Both the position numbers and the translations under genes were made by a program. Positions 34,105 through 43,818 of a DNA stretch of 44,662 nt are shown here, in pieces. The DNA comes from Deltaproteobacteria bacterium (GTDB lineage: Bacteria > Desulfobacterota > Binatia > UBA12015). Position 1 is the first letter of the stretch, and every line of letters begins with the position of its first letter. The stretch spans positions 1 through 44,662 of the forward strand of contig VGTK01000022.1 in the NCBI GenBank assembly GCA_016874715.1. Reading direction: 5' to 3'. The notes beneath the pieces were generated by a model that saw nothing but the letters and a program-made list of their open reading frames with translations, searched no databases and was not told the DNA's origin.

Positions 34105-35291
34105 CTCTGCTCTCCCTGCGGTGACGCTTCCACTGGCGGGGCACCGAGATCGACCCCCATGTCGGCAGCCTCCGCACGCAGCGTGCCGCGCTCGATCGCC
34201 CGGCGAAGTCGGGCCATCCGATCCAGATAGAAGTGGAGATTGTGCGTGGTGAGCAAGCGCGCGGCGAGGATCTCTCCGGAAACGAAGAGATGACGGATGA
34301 ACGACCGCGAGAAGCGCCGGCAGGCGGCGCAGCTGCAGTCGGGGTCGAGCGGCCCCGTGTCCTCACGGTGCTCCGCGTTCCGGATCGCGAGCTTGCCGCG
34401 CGACGTGAACACCGTACCGTTGCGCGCGTTTCGCGTCGGCATGACGCAGTCGAACATGTCGAAGCCCATCGCGACGAACCGCACCAGCTCGTCGGGCGTG
34501 CCGACGCCCATCAGGTAGCGTGGGCGGTCCTCGGGGAGCAGCTCCACGGTGTGCCGCGCGACGCTGTGGGTCAGGTCGCGACGCTCACCGACCGACAGGC
34601 CCCCGACCGCGTAGCCGTCGAATCCCATCGGCACGAGGTCGGCCGCGCTCCGCTCGCGCAGCGCGGTGTCCATGCCGCCCTGCACGATCGCGAACACCTG
34701 CTGATCATCGCGCGTGCGCGCGTCGATCGCCCGCCGTGCCCAGCGGGTCGTGCGCTGCACGGCGCGCACCACCGAATCCGCAGGCGCATCGGCCGCGACG
34801 CACTCGTCGAGGACCATCGCCACGTCGACGCCGAGGGTCTCCTGCAGGGCGATCACATCCTCGGGCCGGAAGAAGTGCCGGCTGCCGTCGACGTGGCTCT
34901 TGAACTCGACCCCATCCTCGTCGATCCGGCAGAGGCTGTTCAGGCTGAAGATCTGGAAGCCGCCGCTGTCGGTGAGGATGGCCCGGCGCCACCCGCCGAA
35001 GGCGTGCAGCCCCCCGTGACGCGCGATCACGTCCGCGCCGGGGCGCAGCGCGAGGTGGTAGGTGTTGCCCAGGATCATCTCGGCGCCGAGATCCTCGAGC
35101 TCCCAGGGAGCCATCGCCTTCACCGTGCCGAGGGTGCCCACCGGCATGAAGGCCGGGGTCTCCACGGTGCCGTGCGCCGTCGCGAGGCGTCCCCGGCGAG
35201 CGCGCGTGCCGCGGTCACGCGACAGCACGCGGAAGCCCCGCGTGGACGTCGGATCCGCGTCGGGAGGTGCAGCGGCGGGCACGGAGGACAT
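34101..35291 (-). CDS. tgt: tRNA-guanine transglycosylase
   Basis: The 396-residue enzyme exchanges G34 of certain tRNAs for the queuosine precursor preQ1. Conserved parts are RRGRLATAHGTVETPAFMPVGT, ILTDSGGFQIFSL with the catalytic acid region, the nucleophile region FDMFDCVMPTRNARNG, and the zinc site DCSCAACRRFSRSFIRHLF. The short extension before RGFRVL may be part of the gene or belong to an earlier start. Queuosine synthesis continues with QueA, encoded 43 bases upstream. Confidence 0.95.
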   Translation of the reverse strand: MSSVPAAAPPDADPTSTRGFRVLSRDRGTRARRGRLATAHGTVETPAFMPVGTLGTVKAMAPWELEDLGAEMILGNTYHLALRPGADVIARHGGLHAFGGWRRAILTDSGGFQIFSLNSLCRIDEDGVEFKSHVDGSRHFFRPEDVIALQETLGVDVAMVLDECVAADAPADSVVRAVQRTTRWARRAIDARTRDDQQVFAIVQGGMDTALRERSAADLVPMGFDGYAVGGLSVGERRDLTHSVARHTVELLPEDRPRYLMGVGTPDELVRFVAMGFDMFDCVMPTRNARNGTVFTSRGKLAIRNAEHREDTGPLDPDCSCAACRRFSRSFIRHLFVSGEILAARLLTTHNLHFYLDRMARLRRAIERGTLRAEAADMGVDLGAPPVEASPQGEQR

Positions 35292-35334
35292 CCCGGGTCG
35301 TTTAGCAGACCCGGGGCCTGCCGCGAGAGAGATC

Positions 35335-36408
35335 TCAGAGGATCAGCATCGCGTCGCCGTAGCTGTAGAAGCGGTAGCGCTCCGCCACCGCGACCGCGTA
35401 CGCCCGGCGCACGGCCTCCGTCCCCGCGAAGGCCCCGACCAGCGCCAGGAGCGAGGATCCCGGCAGGTGCAGGTTCGTGAGCAGCCCCCCGACGACCGCG
35501 AAGCTGGACCCCGGCGCGAGGATCAGGGACGTCTCCTGCGGGCCCTCGGGCCATCCGGCGCGGGCGGCCGACTCCAGCGCCCGCGTGGTCGTGGTCCCCA
35601 CGGCGACGATGCGGCGCCGCCCGCCTGCATCGCGCAGCAGATCCCGCGTCGCCGGTGGGACCTCGTAGCGCTCCGGTTCGACGGCGAGCGACGATCGCCC
35701 CGGGCGTCCGGCGAGGAACGTCGCAGGGCCGACGTGCAGAACGATCTCCGCCACCTCGACACCAGCCGCACGCAGGTCCGCGAGCAGCCTCTCGGTGAGG
35801 TGCAGGCCCGCGGTCGGCGCCGCGATGGAGCCGGGCTCGGAGGCGAAGATCGTCTGGTACCGGTCCCGGTCCTCGTCGGTCGCACCGCCAGGGCGACGGA
35901 TGTAGGGCGGCAGTGGCGTCTCCCCGAAGCGGTCCAGCAGCTGCAGGGCATCCGCACCCGCGGGGAGCTCGACGACGGCTTGCCCGTCCACATGCCGGAC
36001 GATGCGTACCGCGACGCGTTCGCCGGCGCGCTCCTCGCCTCGCGGCCCCGTCAGCTCCAGGCTGCTGCCGGGTGGGAGCCGGCGCGCGGGACGCACCAGC
36101 GCACGCCAGCGCGACGCGGCGCCGGTACCCGCGTCGGGGTCCGACGCGCCGAGCGGTGCGATCAACAGCACCTCGGCCGCACCGCCGCCGGCGCGTCGCG
36201 CATGGAGACGCGCCGGAATGACGCGACTCCGGTTCACGACCATGAGGTCACCCCGGGAGAGCCAGCGCGGCAGATCGTGGATGGTCGAGTGCACGGGCTC
36301 GCAACCGCGCGCCCGATCGAGCACCAGAAGTCGTGCCCCGTCGCGCTCGGCCGCCGGATGCTGGGCGATCAGCTCCGGTGGGAGCTCGTAGGCGAAGCTG
36401 CCCTCCAT
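35335..36408 (-). CDS. queA: S-adenosylmethionine:tRNA ribosyltransferase-isomerase
   Basis: The 357-residue enzyme makes epoxyqueuosine from preQ1-modified tRNA and SAM. It has the characteristic FAYELPPELIAQHPAAERDGARLLVL start, LMVVNRSRVIPARL, TPLPPYIRRP and APTAGLHLTERLL. I chose the ATG at 36408 because the next residues line up with family starts; in-frame starts at 36438 and 36447 exist, but none has a clear ribosome site. The order queA, tgt, yajC, secD is common in bacteria. Confidence 0.92.
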   Translation of the reverse strand: MEGSFAYELPPELIAQHPAAERDGARLLVLDRARGCEPVHSTIHDLPRWLSRGDLMVVNRSRVIPARLHARRAGGGAAEVLLIAPLGASDPDAGTGAASRWRALVRPARRLPPGSSLELTGPRGEERAGERVAVRIVRHVDGQAVVELPAGADALQLLDRFGETPLPPYIRRPGGATDEDRDRYQTIFASEPGSIAAPTAGLHLTERLLADLRAAGVEVAEIVLHVGPATFLAGRPGRSSLAVEPERYEVPPATRDLLRDAGGRRRIVAVGTTTTRALESAARAGWPEGPQETSLILAPGSSFAVVGGLLTNLHLPGSSLLALVGAFAGTEAVRRAYAVAVAERYRFYSYGDAMLIL

Positions 36409-36490
36409 GGGCACGTCGGGGGCGCTCGGGCCTTGCATCACGAGCACGGGGCCGCTGGCCGGCGCGGATCCCGCGGCGTGAACGGACAGC

Positions 36491-37297
36491 TCAAGGGTCG
36501 AGCCCGATCTTCGCCATCACCAGCTTGATGTCCTGCCAGACGAGCTTCTTGTCGGCCGGGTTGCGCAGCAGGTACGCCGGATGGAGCGTCGGCATCAGCG
36601 GGACGCCCTCGTACGCGAACCAGGTGCCACGTAGGCGCATGATCGGAGTCTTGGTCGCGAGCAACGTCTGGGCCGCGAACTTGCCGAGCGCGACGATTGC
36701 CTCGGGCTGAACGAGCGCGATCTGCCGGCGCAGGAACGGCGAGCACGCCTCGACCTCGTCGGGCTCGGGATTGCGGTTGTCCGGTGGCCGGCACTTGACG
36801 ACGTTGCAGATGTAGACGTCGGACCGGGAGAGCCGCATGCCCTTCTCGATGATGTCGGTCAGCAGCATGCCGGCGCGTCCCACGAACGGCTCGCCCTTGA
36901 GGTCTTCGTCTCGACCGGGCCCCTCGCCGACGAACATCAGGCGCGCGTGCGGATTGCCGACGCCGAACACGATCTTCGTCCGGCCGCCCGCGAGGCGACA
37001 GAGCCGGCAATCGCCGATCGCGCCCCGCAGCCCATCCAGCGTAGCCGCCACCTCGACGTCGCCGGCGCGCTCGTTGGCCGACGCAGAGGCCACCGCCGGC
37101 GTCGACACGGCGGCACTCCCCTCGTCCACGCTCTCCGCGCCGACCGCCGCCGTCGGAGCAAGAGCGGCCGCTTCCGGCACCCGGCCGGCGGTCTCGATCG
37201 GTGGGAGTCCCTGTGGAATGGCACGGGCGCCGGACATGGCCTGCCATTCGGCGTGCGCTGCGATCTGCCAGGCAAGCTTGCGAATCTCGTGGTCCAT
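36491..37297 (-). CDS. Type 4 uracil-DNA glycosylase
   Basis: The 268-residue protein is a family 4 UDG, an Fe-S enzyme that removes uracil from DNA. The conserved parts are [67 protein letters not shown] and the late [10 protein letters not shown]. Four cysteines (two in CRLC, then KC and AC) match the cluster ligands. The N-terminal 100 residues contain an Ala-rich linker. It sits upstream of queA. Confidence 0.9.
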   Translation of the reverse strand: MDHEIRKLAWQIAAHAEWQAMSGARAIPQGLPPIETAGRVPEAAALAPTAAVGAESVDEGSAAVSTPAVASASANERAGDVEVAATLDGLRGAIGDCRLCRLAGGRTKIVFGVGNPHARLMFVGEGPGRDEDLKGEPFVGRAGMLLTDIIEKGMRLSRSDVYICNVVKCRPPDNRNPEPDEVEACSPFLRRQIALVQPEAIVALGKFAAQTLLATKTPIMRLRGTWFAYEGVPLMPTLHPAYLLRNPADKKLVWQDIKLVMAKIGLDP

Positions 37298-37339
37298 CTA
37301 TTGAGCCGCCTCCGCGAAGTGCCTACCCTCGGCCATACG

Positions 37340-38254
37340 ATGATCGTGTCGATTCTGGTGCTCGTCGTCGCGGTGGCTTTCGTCCTCGTGCCCAGCGAGG
37401 CGCTCGCCTGGGGCCCGGTCACCCATCTCGTGCACGGCTCCATGCTGCTCGAGCGGCTGCCGCTGCTTGCCCCGGCCCTTCAGGAGCTCCTGGCGCGCCA
37501 CCCGTACGAGTACCTCTACGGCTGCATCGGCGCGGACATCATCCAGGCGAAGAAGTTCACGCGCAGCCTGTACACGCATTGCCATCACTGGCGCACCGGG
37601 TGGTCGGTGCTCGAGGCGGCGCGCACCGATCCCGAGCGCGCGTTCGCCTACGGCTACCTGTCGCATCTCGCGAGCGACACGTTCTCGCACAACTACTACC
37701 TCCCGATCCGCCTCATCACGAGCTTCCGGGCGGGCCCGATGCGGCACGTCTACTGGGAAGCTCGCTTCGACGCCAACCAGGAGCCCGAGCGCTGGCCGGT
37801 GCTCACCCTGGTCGCCGCACACGTCTACCCGCACTGCGATGACCTCGTCGAGCGGGTGGTCGAGCGAACACTCTTCTCCTTCAAGACGAACAAGCGCATC
37901 TTCGACTCCCTGCTCGCGCTGCAGCGCCTCGAGTACTGGCAGAACCTGATGCAGCGCGTGACGGGCAGCCAGAAGCACCCTCTCGGGCGCGGCGACATCG
38001 AGCGCTTCAACGGCCTCTGTGCCGACGCGATCGTCGACCTCATGGTCCGCGGCGAGGGTTCGACCTGCCAGACCGCGGACCCGACCGGCGAGGAGAACCT
38101 CGGCCGCGCCAACCTGATCCGCAAGCGCCTCCGTGCGCTGGCGCGGCGCGGAGTGCTCGACGGCGATCGCGAGCATGCGCTGGTCCAGGGCTTCATCCCC
38201 GAGCTGGAAGCGTCGCTCGAGGAGCGGGCGCAGCTGTCCCCGGCGATCGTCTGA
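37340..38254 (+). CDS. Exported zinc-dependent phospholipase-C-like protein
   Basis: The 304-residue protein has a signal peptide ending at ALA, leaving a mature N-terminus WGPVTH (W24 to H29). An N-terminal Trp as zinc ligand is the hallmark of bacterial zinc phospholipase C. More ligand-like residues follow in HCHHW and in SHLASDTFSHNYY, which has the HxxxD pattern of the family. It could cleave phospholipids outside the cytoplasm; the true substrate is unknown, as many such proteins are uncharacterised. The ATG at 37340 is used. It is divergent from the UDG gene, whose start is 42 bases away. Confidence 0.8.
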   Translation: MIVSILVLVVAVAFVLVPSEALAWGPVTHLVHGSMLLERLPLLAPALQELLARHPYEYLYGCIGADIIQAKKFTRSLYTHCHHWRTGWSVLEAARTDPERAFAYGYLSHLASDTFSHNYYLPIRLITSFRAGPMRHVYWEARFDANQEPERWPVLTLVAAHVYPHCDDLVERVVERTLFSFKTNKRIFDSLLALQRLEYWQNLMQRVTGSQKHPLGRGDIERFNGLCADAIVDLMVRGEGSTCQTADPTGEENLGRANLIRKRLRALARRGVLDGDREHALVQGFIPELEASLEERAQLSPAIV

Positions 38255-38273
38255 CGGCGCCCCGAGAGCCCCG

Positions 38274-39536
38274 TCAGCGCGGGCGGCGCACGTTTGACCT
38301 GCCCTTCGCACGCTTGCGGCCTGGAGCGCGTGCGGGCCTGGTACGCGCCGCACGGAGTGCTGCGACCCGGTCGAGGATCGCGTCGGCCACGTCGTCCTTG
38401 TCGAGCAGCGGCAGGCTCATCACGCCCGACGAGTCGATCAGCGTCACGACGTTCGTCTCCACGTCGAAGCCGGCGCCGGTGGCGGTGACGTCGTTCGCCA
38501 CGATCAGATCGAGACGCTTTCGCTCCAGCTTGCCGCGCGCCTTCTCGACGGGGTTGCCCGTCTCGGCCGCGAATCCGACGATGATGCGGCCGGGCCGACT
38601 GCGGTCGATGGTCGCCACGATGTCGCGCGTCGTCTCGAGCTGCAGCGCCGTTCCGCCCTTCACTTTCGCGGCCTTCTCGTCCGCGCGGCGCTTCGGCCGG
38701 TAGTCCGCGACCGCGGCCGCCGCGACCACGACCGACGCCGTTCGCGCCTCTGCATCGACTGCACGGGCCATCTCGGCCGCGGTTTCGACCCGGACGACCT
38801 CGAGCCCGCGCGGTTCCGCCAGCATCGTGGGCCCGGTCACCAGCACGACGCGCGCACCACGTCGCGCAGCAGCCCGGGCCACCGAGAAGCCCATCTTTCC
38901 CGACGACCGGTTCGACAGGAACCGCACGGGGTCGAGGTACTCGCGCGTCGGACCCGCGGTGACGAGAACGGTCTCTCCCGCCATGTCCTGCGGCGCCAAC
39001 GCTGCCCGTACCTCCTCGACCAGAACGTCCGGGTCCGGCAGGCGACCGAGGCCCTCGTACCCGCACGCGAGTGATCCGCTGTCCGGCGCGACGATGCGCG
39101 CGCCGCGGCGGCGAAGGCGCTCGAGGTTCTCCTGCACGACCGGGCTCTCGTACATGTGGACGTTCATCGCCGGCGCGACCACCAGACGCGCACGGGTCGC
39201 CAGCGCGATCGTCGACAGAAGGTCGTCGGCGATCCCGTTCGCGAGCTTCGCGATCACGTTGGCGGTGGCGGGCGCGACGAGGAGAACTTCGGCCGAGTCG
39301 GCCAGGTCGATGTGCCCGATCTGCGACTCCTGCGTGAGATCCCACAGGTCGGTCGAGACAGCCTGGCCGGACAGCGTCTGCAGCGTGAGCGGCGTGATGA
39401 ACTGCTGCGCGGCACGCGTCATGACCACGCGAACGCGCGCCCCCTTCTGGCGGAGCGTCCGCACCAGCTCTGCCGACTTGTAGGCGGCGACACCGCCGGT
39501 CACGCCGAGTACGACGGAGCGATCGTGGAGATTCAT
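38274..39536 (-). CDS. coaBC: Bifunctional phosphopantothenoylcysteine decarboxylase/synthase
   Basis: The 420-residue fusion makes 4-phosphopantetheine for coenzyme A. The N-terminal CoaC part has VTGGVAAYKSAELVR, the PAMN motif (VAPAMNVHMYESP) and SGSLACGYEG with the active Cys. The C-terminal CoaB part has VTAGPTREYLDPVRFLSNRSSGKMG, AAAVADYRPK and VGFAAETGN. The ATG at 39536 overlaps the upstream membrane protein stop (ATGA). The last 25 residues are Arg-rich. Confidence 0.95.
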   Translation of the reverse strand: MNLHDRSVVLGVTGGVAAYKSAELVRTLRQKGARVRVVMTRAAQQFITPLTLQTLSGQAVSTDLWDLTQESQIGHIDLADSAEVLLVAPATANVIAKLANGIADDLLSTIALATRARLVVAPAMNVHMYESPVVQENLERLRRRGARIVAPDSGSLACGYEGLGRLPDPDVLVEEVRAALAPQDMAGETVLVTAGPTREYLDPVRFLSNRSSGKMGFSVARAAARRGARVVLVTGPTMLAEPRGLEVVRVETAAEMARAVDAEARTASVVVAAAAVADYRPKRRADEKAAKVKGGTALQLETTRDIVATIDRSRPGRIIVGFAAETGNPVEKARGKLERKRLDLIVANDVTATGAGFDVETNVVTLIDSSGVMSLPLLDKDDVADAILDRVAALRAARTRPARAPGRKRAKGRSNVRRPR

Positions 39537-40531
39537 CCTTCACCTGCGGCGGAAACGGAGGTCGCCTTCACGTCGCTGAGCGAGAGGTTGAGGCGCGACA
39601 GCGACCACATGCCAAGAGCGACGATCACGACCATCTGCACCAGCCAGTTCAGGATCCCGAAGGTGAATCCCATCGATTTGGGCACACCGAACAATCCGAG
39701 CGCGATCTCCGCGCCCGCCCAGAATACGCCGATGAACCCCGGCGCGGACGGCACCGAGACCGCCGCGGCGACGACGACCGTGGATGCAAAGCCGAGGGGC
39801 ACCAGCGGCGCGTCGATCTCGAGCGCCAGCGCAGCCGTCACGAAGCCGAGGACCGCGCACAGCCAGACGAGTCCCGAGTAGACGAAGACGACGAGCAGCG
39901 TACGCGGGTCGCCGAGCGCCTGCAGCCCGCGCACGAACCCCCGGGCGCCTTCGCGCACGAAGTGCCCGAGGAAGCTCGGCAGCCGATCCGCGATGCGCAG
40001 CGCCTGCGTTTCGATCCAGGCGGAAGACCGGATGACGAAGAAGAGCGCGACGATCGCGACCACGACCAGGGCGACGAGCGTCTGCGCCGCCCGGCGGAGG
40101 AAGTCGCCGGCGGGCACGACCATCAGCGTCACGCCCGCGAACAACCCCAGCATCACTAGGTCGAGCAGGCGCTCGATCGCGACGGTCGCCAGCGCAGCCG
40201 GCATCGTGATGCGTCCGTCGCGCGCCACGACCAGGGGCTTGATCGCCTCACCGGCACGGAGCGGCAGAACCATGTTGCCCATGAAGCCGATACAGGTGGC
40301 GTAGAAGACCGAGGTGTCGCCGATCGGTGCGACGCCCTCGAGCAGGACGCGCCAGCGCGCGGCGCGAAACACAAGCGCGAGCGCCGCGAACAGGACCATC
40401 GGTCCGAGCCATACCGTCCGTGCGCTCGCCAGGTCCGACCAGAAGGACCCCAGCTCCACGCCGTGCACGCTGAACCACAGCGCACCGGCCGAGATGAGAA
40501 CCGAGACGAGGATCTGGATCGAGCGACTCAC
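39533..40531 (-). CDS. UPF0104 family membrane protein (LPG synthase TM domain)
   Basis: The 332-residue protein has about eight membrane segments and matches the transmembrane part of the lysylphosphatidylglycerol synthase family: AARWRVLLEGVAPI, GFMGNMVLPLRAGEAIKPLVVAR, ATVAIERLLDLVML and VSVPSAPGFIGVFWAGAE. It lacks the aminoacyl-transfer domain, so it is probably a lipid-linked transporter or flippase of unknown substrate. The GTG at 40531 overlaps the stop of the Mrp gene (GTGA). Confidence 0.88.
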   Translation of the reverse strand: MSRSIQILVSVLISAGALWFSVHGVELGSFWSDLASARTVWLGPMVLFAALALVFRAARWRVLLEGVAPIGDTSVFYATCIGFMGNMVLPLRAGEAIKPLVVARDGRITMPAALATVAIERLLDLVMLGLFAGVTLMVVPAGDFLRRAAQTLVALVVVAIVALFFVIRSSAWIETQALRIADRLPSFLGHFVREGARGFVRGLQALGDPRTLLVVFVYSGLVWLCAVLGFVTAALALEIDAPLVPLGFASTVVVAAAVSVPSAPGFIGVFWAGAEIALGLFGVPKSMGFTFGILNWLVQMVVIVALGMWSLSRLNLSLSDVKATSVSAAGEG

Positions 40532-41616
40532 GCGTGTGCGGCGGGAGATCCGGGCACCCCTGCGCCGATTCGAGCCGCGAGCACGTGCGCGAGCTCGCGG
40601 TACGTCTGCGCGGGCTGCGCCCCGGGTTCGGCGAGCACGATCGGCCGGCCGCGGTCCCCCTCCTCCCGGATGCGTACGTCGAGGGGGATCTGCGCGAGCA
40701 GCGGCGCGTCCGCGGCACGCGCGATCGTCTCTCCCGCGCCGCGGCCGAAGATCTCCTCCACGTCGCCGCATTCGGGGCACACGAAGACGCTCATGTTCTC
40801 GATGACGCCGAGGACGGGAATCTGCAGCTGCCGGAACATCGCGACGCCACGAACGACGTCGCGCAACGCGACGTCCTGCGGCGTCGTCACGATCAAGGCA
40901 CCGTCGAGCTTCACCTGCTGCGCGAGCGTGAGCTGCGCATCGCCTGTCCCGGGGGGAAGGTCGATCACGAGCACGTCGAGCTCGCCCCAGACGCAGTCGT
41001 TCAGGAACTGTCGCACGAGCCCCGCGACCATCGGACCACGCCAGATGACGGGCGAGGAGTCGTCGAGAAAGAAGCCCATCGAGACGCAGCGAACGCCGTG
41101 GCGCTCGACCGGGTGGAACCGGTTGCCGCCAGCCGCGTGCGGGCGCGCATCGGTGCCCATCATGATCGGCAGGCTCGGCCCGTACACGTCCGCGTCGAGC
41201 AGCCCGACCTTGAGGCCGATGGTGGACAGGGCGCAGGCGAGATTGGTGGCGACCGTCGACTTGCCGACGCCGCCCTTGGCGCTCGACACCGCGATCACCG
41301 CGTGGACGCCCGGCAGCTCGGCTCCCTCGGCAACCGCCGGGCCGGGCCGCGTCGTGGCAGGCGCCGCGGCGCCGACAGCGCTCGCGAGTCGTGCGCGGAG
41401 GCCATGCGCGGCGAGCGCGGACACGATCTCCTTCTCGAGCACGGGCGGAACGTCGGTTCGGCCGCCTGGCAACCGGAGGGAAATCGAGACCTCCTTGCCC
41501 TCGACGGACACCTCCCCGACGACCCCGAGCGATACGACGTCGCGCGGAAAACCGGGGTAGTGCACCTGGCGCAGCAGGTCGCGCACCAGGTCGGGTGTCG
41601 GCTTGTCGTCGCTCAT
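40528..41616 (-). CDS. mrp: Mrp/ApbC Fe-S cluster carrier ATPase
   Basis: The 362-residue protein begins with a DUF59-like domain (LLRQVHYPGFPRDVVSLGVV), followed by a P-loop ATPase of the deviant Walker A type (SSAKGGVGKSTVATNLA). ADVYGPSLPIMM, LVIDLPPGTGDAQLT and FVCPECG follow, with the CPEC cysteines that bind the cluster at a dimer interface. It carries Fe-S clusters to target proteins. The ATG at 41616 starts a three-gene operon with the UPF0104 and coaBC genes. Confidence 0.95.
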   Translation of the reverse strand: MSDDKPTPDLVRDLLRQVHYPGFPRDVVSLGVVGEVSVEGKEVSISLRLPGGRTDVPPVLEKEIVSALAAHGLRARLASAVGAAAPATTRPGPAVAEGAELPGVHAVIAVSSAKGGVGKSTVATNLACALSTIGLKVGLLDADVYGPSLPIMMGTDARPHAAGGNRFHPVERHGVRCVSMGFFLDDSSPVIWRGPMVAGLVRQFLNDCVWGELDVLVIDLPPGTGDAQLTLAQQVKLDGALIVTTPQDVALRDVVRGVAMFRQLQIPVLGVIENMSVFVCPECGDVEEIFGRGAGETIARAADAPLLAQIPLDVRIREEGDRGRPIVLAEPGAQPAQTYRELAHVLAARIGAGVPGSPAAHA

Positions 41617-41720
41617 CGGCTCGGCTAGGGGACCTCTCTATAACAGGCGGTCGTTGGCCACCAAAACTTGACAGAGACCCTGACGGTGAAAACACCTGCC
41701 GAGCCCGCCGCGATTCCGCA

Positions 41721-42713
41721 ATGACGACCCACCCGGCTTCGACCGACCTCACGACAGCGGGCGACGCCACGCCGCTGGGCCTGATCGCCGCCGAGCTCAC
41801 GCTGGTCGAGCGGCGGATTCAGGAGCTCGCGTCGTCGCACGAGCCGAAGCTCACGCAGATCGCGAACGAGCTCATCCTGTCCGGCGGCAAGCGGGTTCGT
41901 CCGGCGCTGTCGTTGCTCGTCTTCCGCGCCGCGGGCGGGATCGACCCCACCGACACCATCGACGTCGGCGCGGCGCTCGAGCTCATCCACACTGCGACCC
42001 TGCTGCACGACGACATCCTCGACTCCGGCAGCACCCGCCGCGGCAAGCCGTCGCCGCTGGCGCGTCACGGCATCGGCATGACCCTGGTCACCGGCGACTT
42101 CCTGTTCACGCGGGCCTTCGGGGTCGCGGGACGCTTCGAGGAGCTGGTCGTCGGCTGGGCGACCGACGCCTGCGTGGCGCTCTGCGAGGGCGAGGTGATG
42201 CAGCGCCGATTCAAGCGCAACCCTGCTGCCACGCTCGACCACTACCTGCGGATCGCGGGAAACAAGACCGCGTCGCTGTTCAGCCAGGCGGCGCGCATCG
42301 GCGCGCACTTCGCCGGCGCGTCGACCGAGGTGGTGGAGGGCATGTTCCGCCTGGGATACGAGCTGGGCCTCGGCTTTCAGATGGTGGATGACCTGCTCGA
42401 CGTCCTCGGCCCCGAGGAGCTGATCGGCAAGCCGGTCGGCAGCGACCTCCGCGAGGGCGCGCCCGCCTTGCCGACCGTCCTCGGACTTCAGCTACCGGCC
42501 GTACGCGCTGCCTTCACCACCGAGACGCCGAGTGTCGCAGCCGTGGGCAGCGCGCTCGACGCACTGCGCTCGTCTCCGGTGATCGGCCACGTCCGTCGCC
42601 TCGCCGCGGAGCGCATCCGCAGCGCGAGCGGGCAGCTCGCCCTGCTCGGACCGTCCCGGTTCCGGTCGGCGCTCGCCGACCTCGCCGAAGATCTGCTCGC
42701 CCGCACCGCTTGA
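41721..42713 (+). CDS. Polyprenyl diphosphate synthase
   Basis: The 330-residue enzyme extends isoprenoid chains, probably the side chain of a quinone. The FARM motif is LLHDDILDSGSTRRGKPS, and the second Asp-rich motif is FQMVDDLLDVLG. GGKRVRPALSLL is the substrate-binding region. The ATG at 41721 has no clear ribosome site. A TTGACA lies at 41668-41673, but no good -10 follows at 17 bases. MoaA is the next gene, 71 bases later. Confidence 0.93.
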   Translation: MTTHPASTDLTTAGDATPLGLIAAELTLVERRIQELASSHEPKLTQIANELILSGGKRVRPALSLLVFRAAGGIDPTDTIDVGAALELIHTATLLHDDILDSGSTRRGKPSPLARHGIGMTLVTGDFLFTRAFGVAGRFEELVVGWATDACVALCEGEVMQRRFKRNPAATLDHYLRIAGNKTASLFSQAARIGAHFAGASTEVVEGMFRLGYELGLGFQMVDDLLDVLGPEELIGKPVGSDLREGAPALPTVLGLQLPAVRAAFTTETPSVAAVGSALDALRSSPVIGHVRRLAAERIRSASGQLALLGPSRFRSALADLAEDLLARTA

Positions 42714-42784
42714 GAGACACGGCGCGGGCGCTCGGTCGGACGCTCTGGCATCGACCTCCCTCGCCCACTATCGTCGACCGCGAG

Positions 42785-43774
42785 ATGCCACTGGATCGCT
42801 TCCAGCGCGAGATCGACTACCTGCGCATCTCCCTCACGGATCACTGCAACCTCCGCTGCGTGTACTGCATGCCGCTTGCCGGCGCCGCCTACGCGCCGCT
42901 CGAGGGGCTTCTGACCTCGGGAGAGATCGAGCGCGTGGCTCGCGCCGCCGCGAGAGTCGGCTTTCGCAAGATCCGCCTCACCGGCGGCGAGCCGACGCTG
43001 CGCCCGGATCTGGTCGACATCGTGCGCCGGATCGCGAGCGTGCCCGGCATCGGCGACGTCGCGCTGACGACGAACGGCATCCTCCTTCCGAAGCTCGCGC
43101 CCGCGCTGGCGGACGCGGGTCTGCGGCGCGTGAACGTCCACATCGATTCGCTCGACCGCGAGCGCATCAGTCGCATGATGCGCTGGGCCAGCCTCGACGA
43201 CGTCTGGGCCGGGATCGAGGCCGCGTGCGCAGCCGGATTCACGCCGCTCAAGCTCAACTGCGTCGTGGTCGGGGGATACAACGAGGCGGACGTCGTCGAC
43301 ATGGCGCGCCTGACGCGCGAGCGCTCCTGGCACGTGCGCTTCATCGAGCTGATGCCGCTCGGAGGTGGCGAGTGCGCACGGGTGGCGACGCAGAGCTTCG
43401 TGTCGAACCGCGACACCCGACGCCGCATCGAAGAAGCCCTCGGCCCCCTCGAGGAGATGCCGCCGACGAGCCCGTCCGACGAATCCCGCAATTTCCGCTT
43501 GCGCGGCGCCGCCGGCGTCATCGGCTTCATCAGCCCGGTGTCCGAGCCGTACTGCGGGAGCTGCAACCGCATGCGCCTCACCGCCGATGGACGCTTCCAC
43601 CTCTGCCTGCTGCGCGACGACGAGCTCGACGTCCGCGCGGCGCTGCGCGATGGGGCCGACGACCGGAGAATCGCCGCGATCCTGCTGCGCGCGGTCGGTG
43701 CCAAACCCACCGGGCACGACCTCCTGCACGGCGTCTCCACCCGCGAGCGATCGATGCACCACCTCGGTGGCTAA
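42785..43774 (+). CDS. moaA: GTP 3',8-cyclase MoaA
   Basis: The 329-residue radical-SAM enzyme starts molybdenum cofactor synthesis from GTP. The first cluster motif is DHCNLRCVYCMP (C21, C25, C28), followed by KIRLTGGEPTLRPDL. The second cluster is bound by CGSCNRMRLTADGRFHLCLL. It ends in Gly-Gly, as MoaA proteins do. The ATG at 42785 is used. Confidence 0.95.
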   Translation: MPLDRFQREIDYLRISLTDHCNLRCVYCMPLAGAAYAPLEGLLTSGEIERVARAAARVGFRKIRLTGGEPTLRPDLVDIVRRIASVPGIGDVALTTNGILLPKLAPALADAGLRRVNVHIDSLDRERISRMMRWASLDDVWAGIEAACAAGFTPLKLNCVVVGGYNEADVVDMARLTRERSWHVRFIELMPLGGGECARVATQSFVSNRDTRRRIEEALGPLEEMPPTSPSDESRNFRLRGAAGVIGFISPVSEPYCGSCNRMRLTADGRFHLCLLRDDELDVRAALRDGADDRRIAAILLRAVGAKPTGHDLLHGVSTRERSMHHLGG

Positions 43775-43818
43775 CGGGTTGCACGCGCGCCACCGGACGA
43801 CGTAAAGCCCTTCAGCCC

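Noticed and set aside
41638..41720. Strong promoter at TTGACA before the polyprenyl synthase gene
   Set aside because: TTGACA is perfect, but no convincing -10 follows at 16-18 bases, so I did not list it as a feature.
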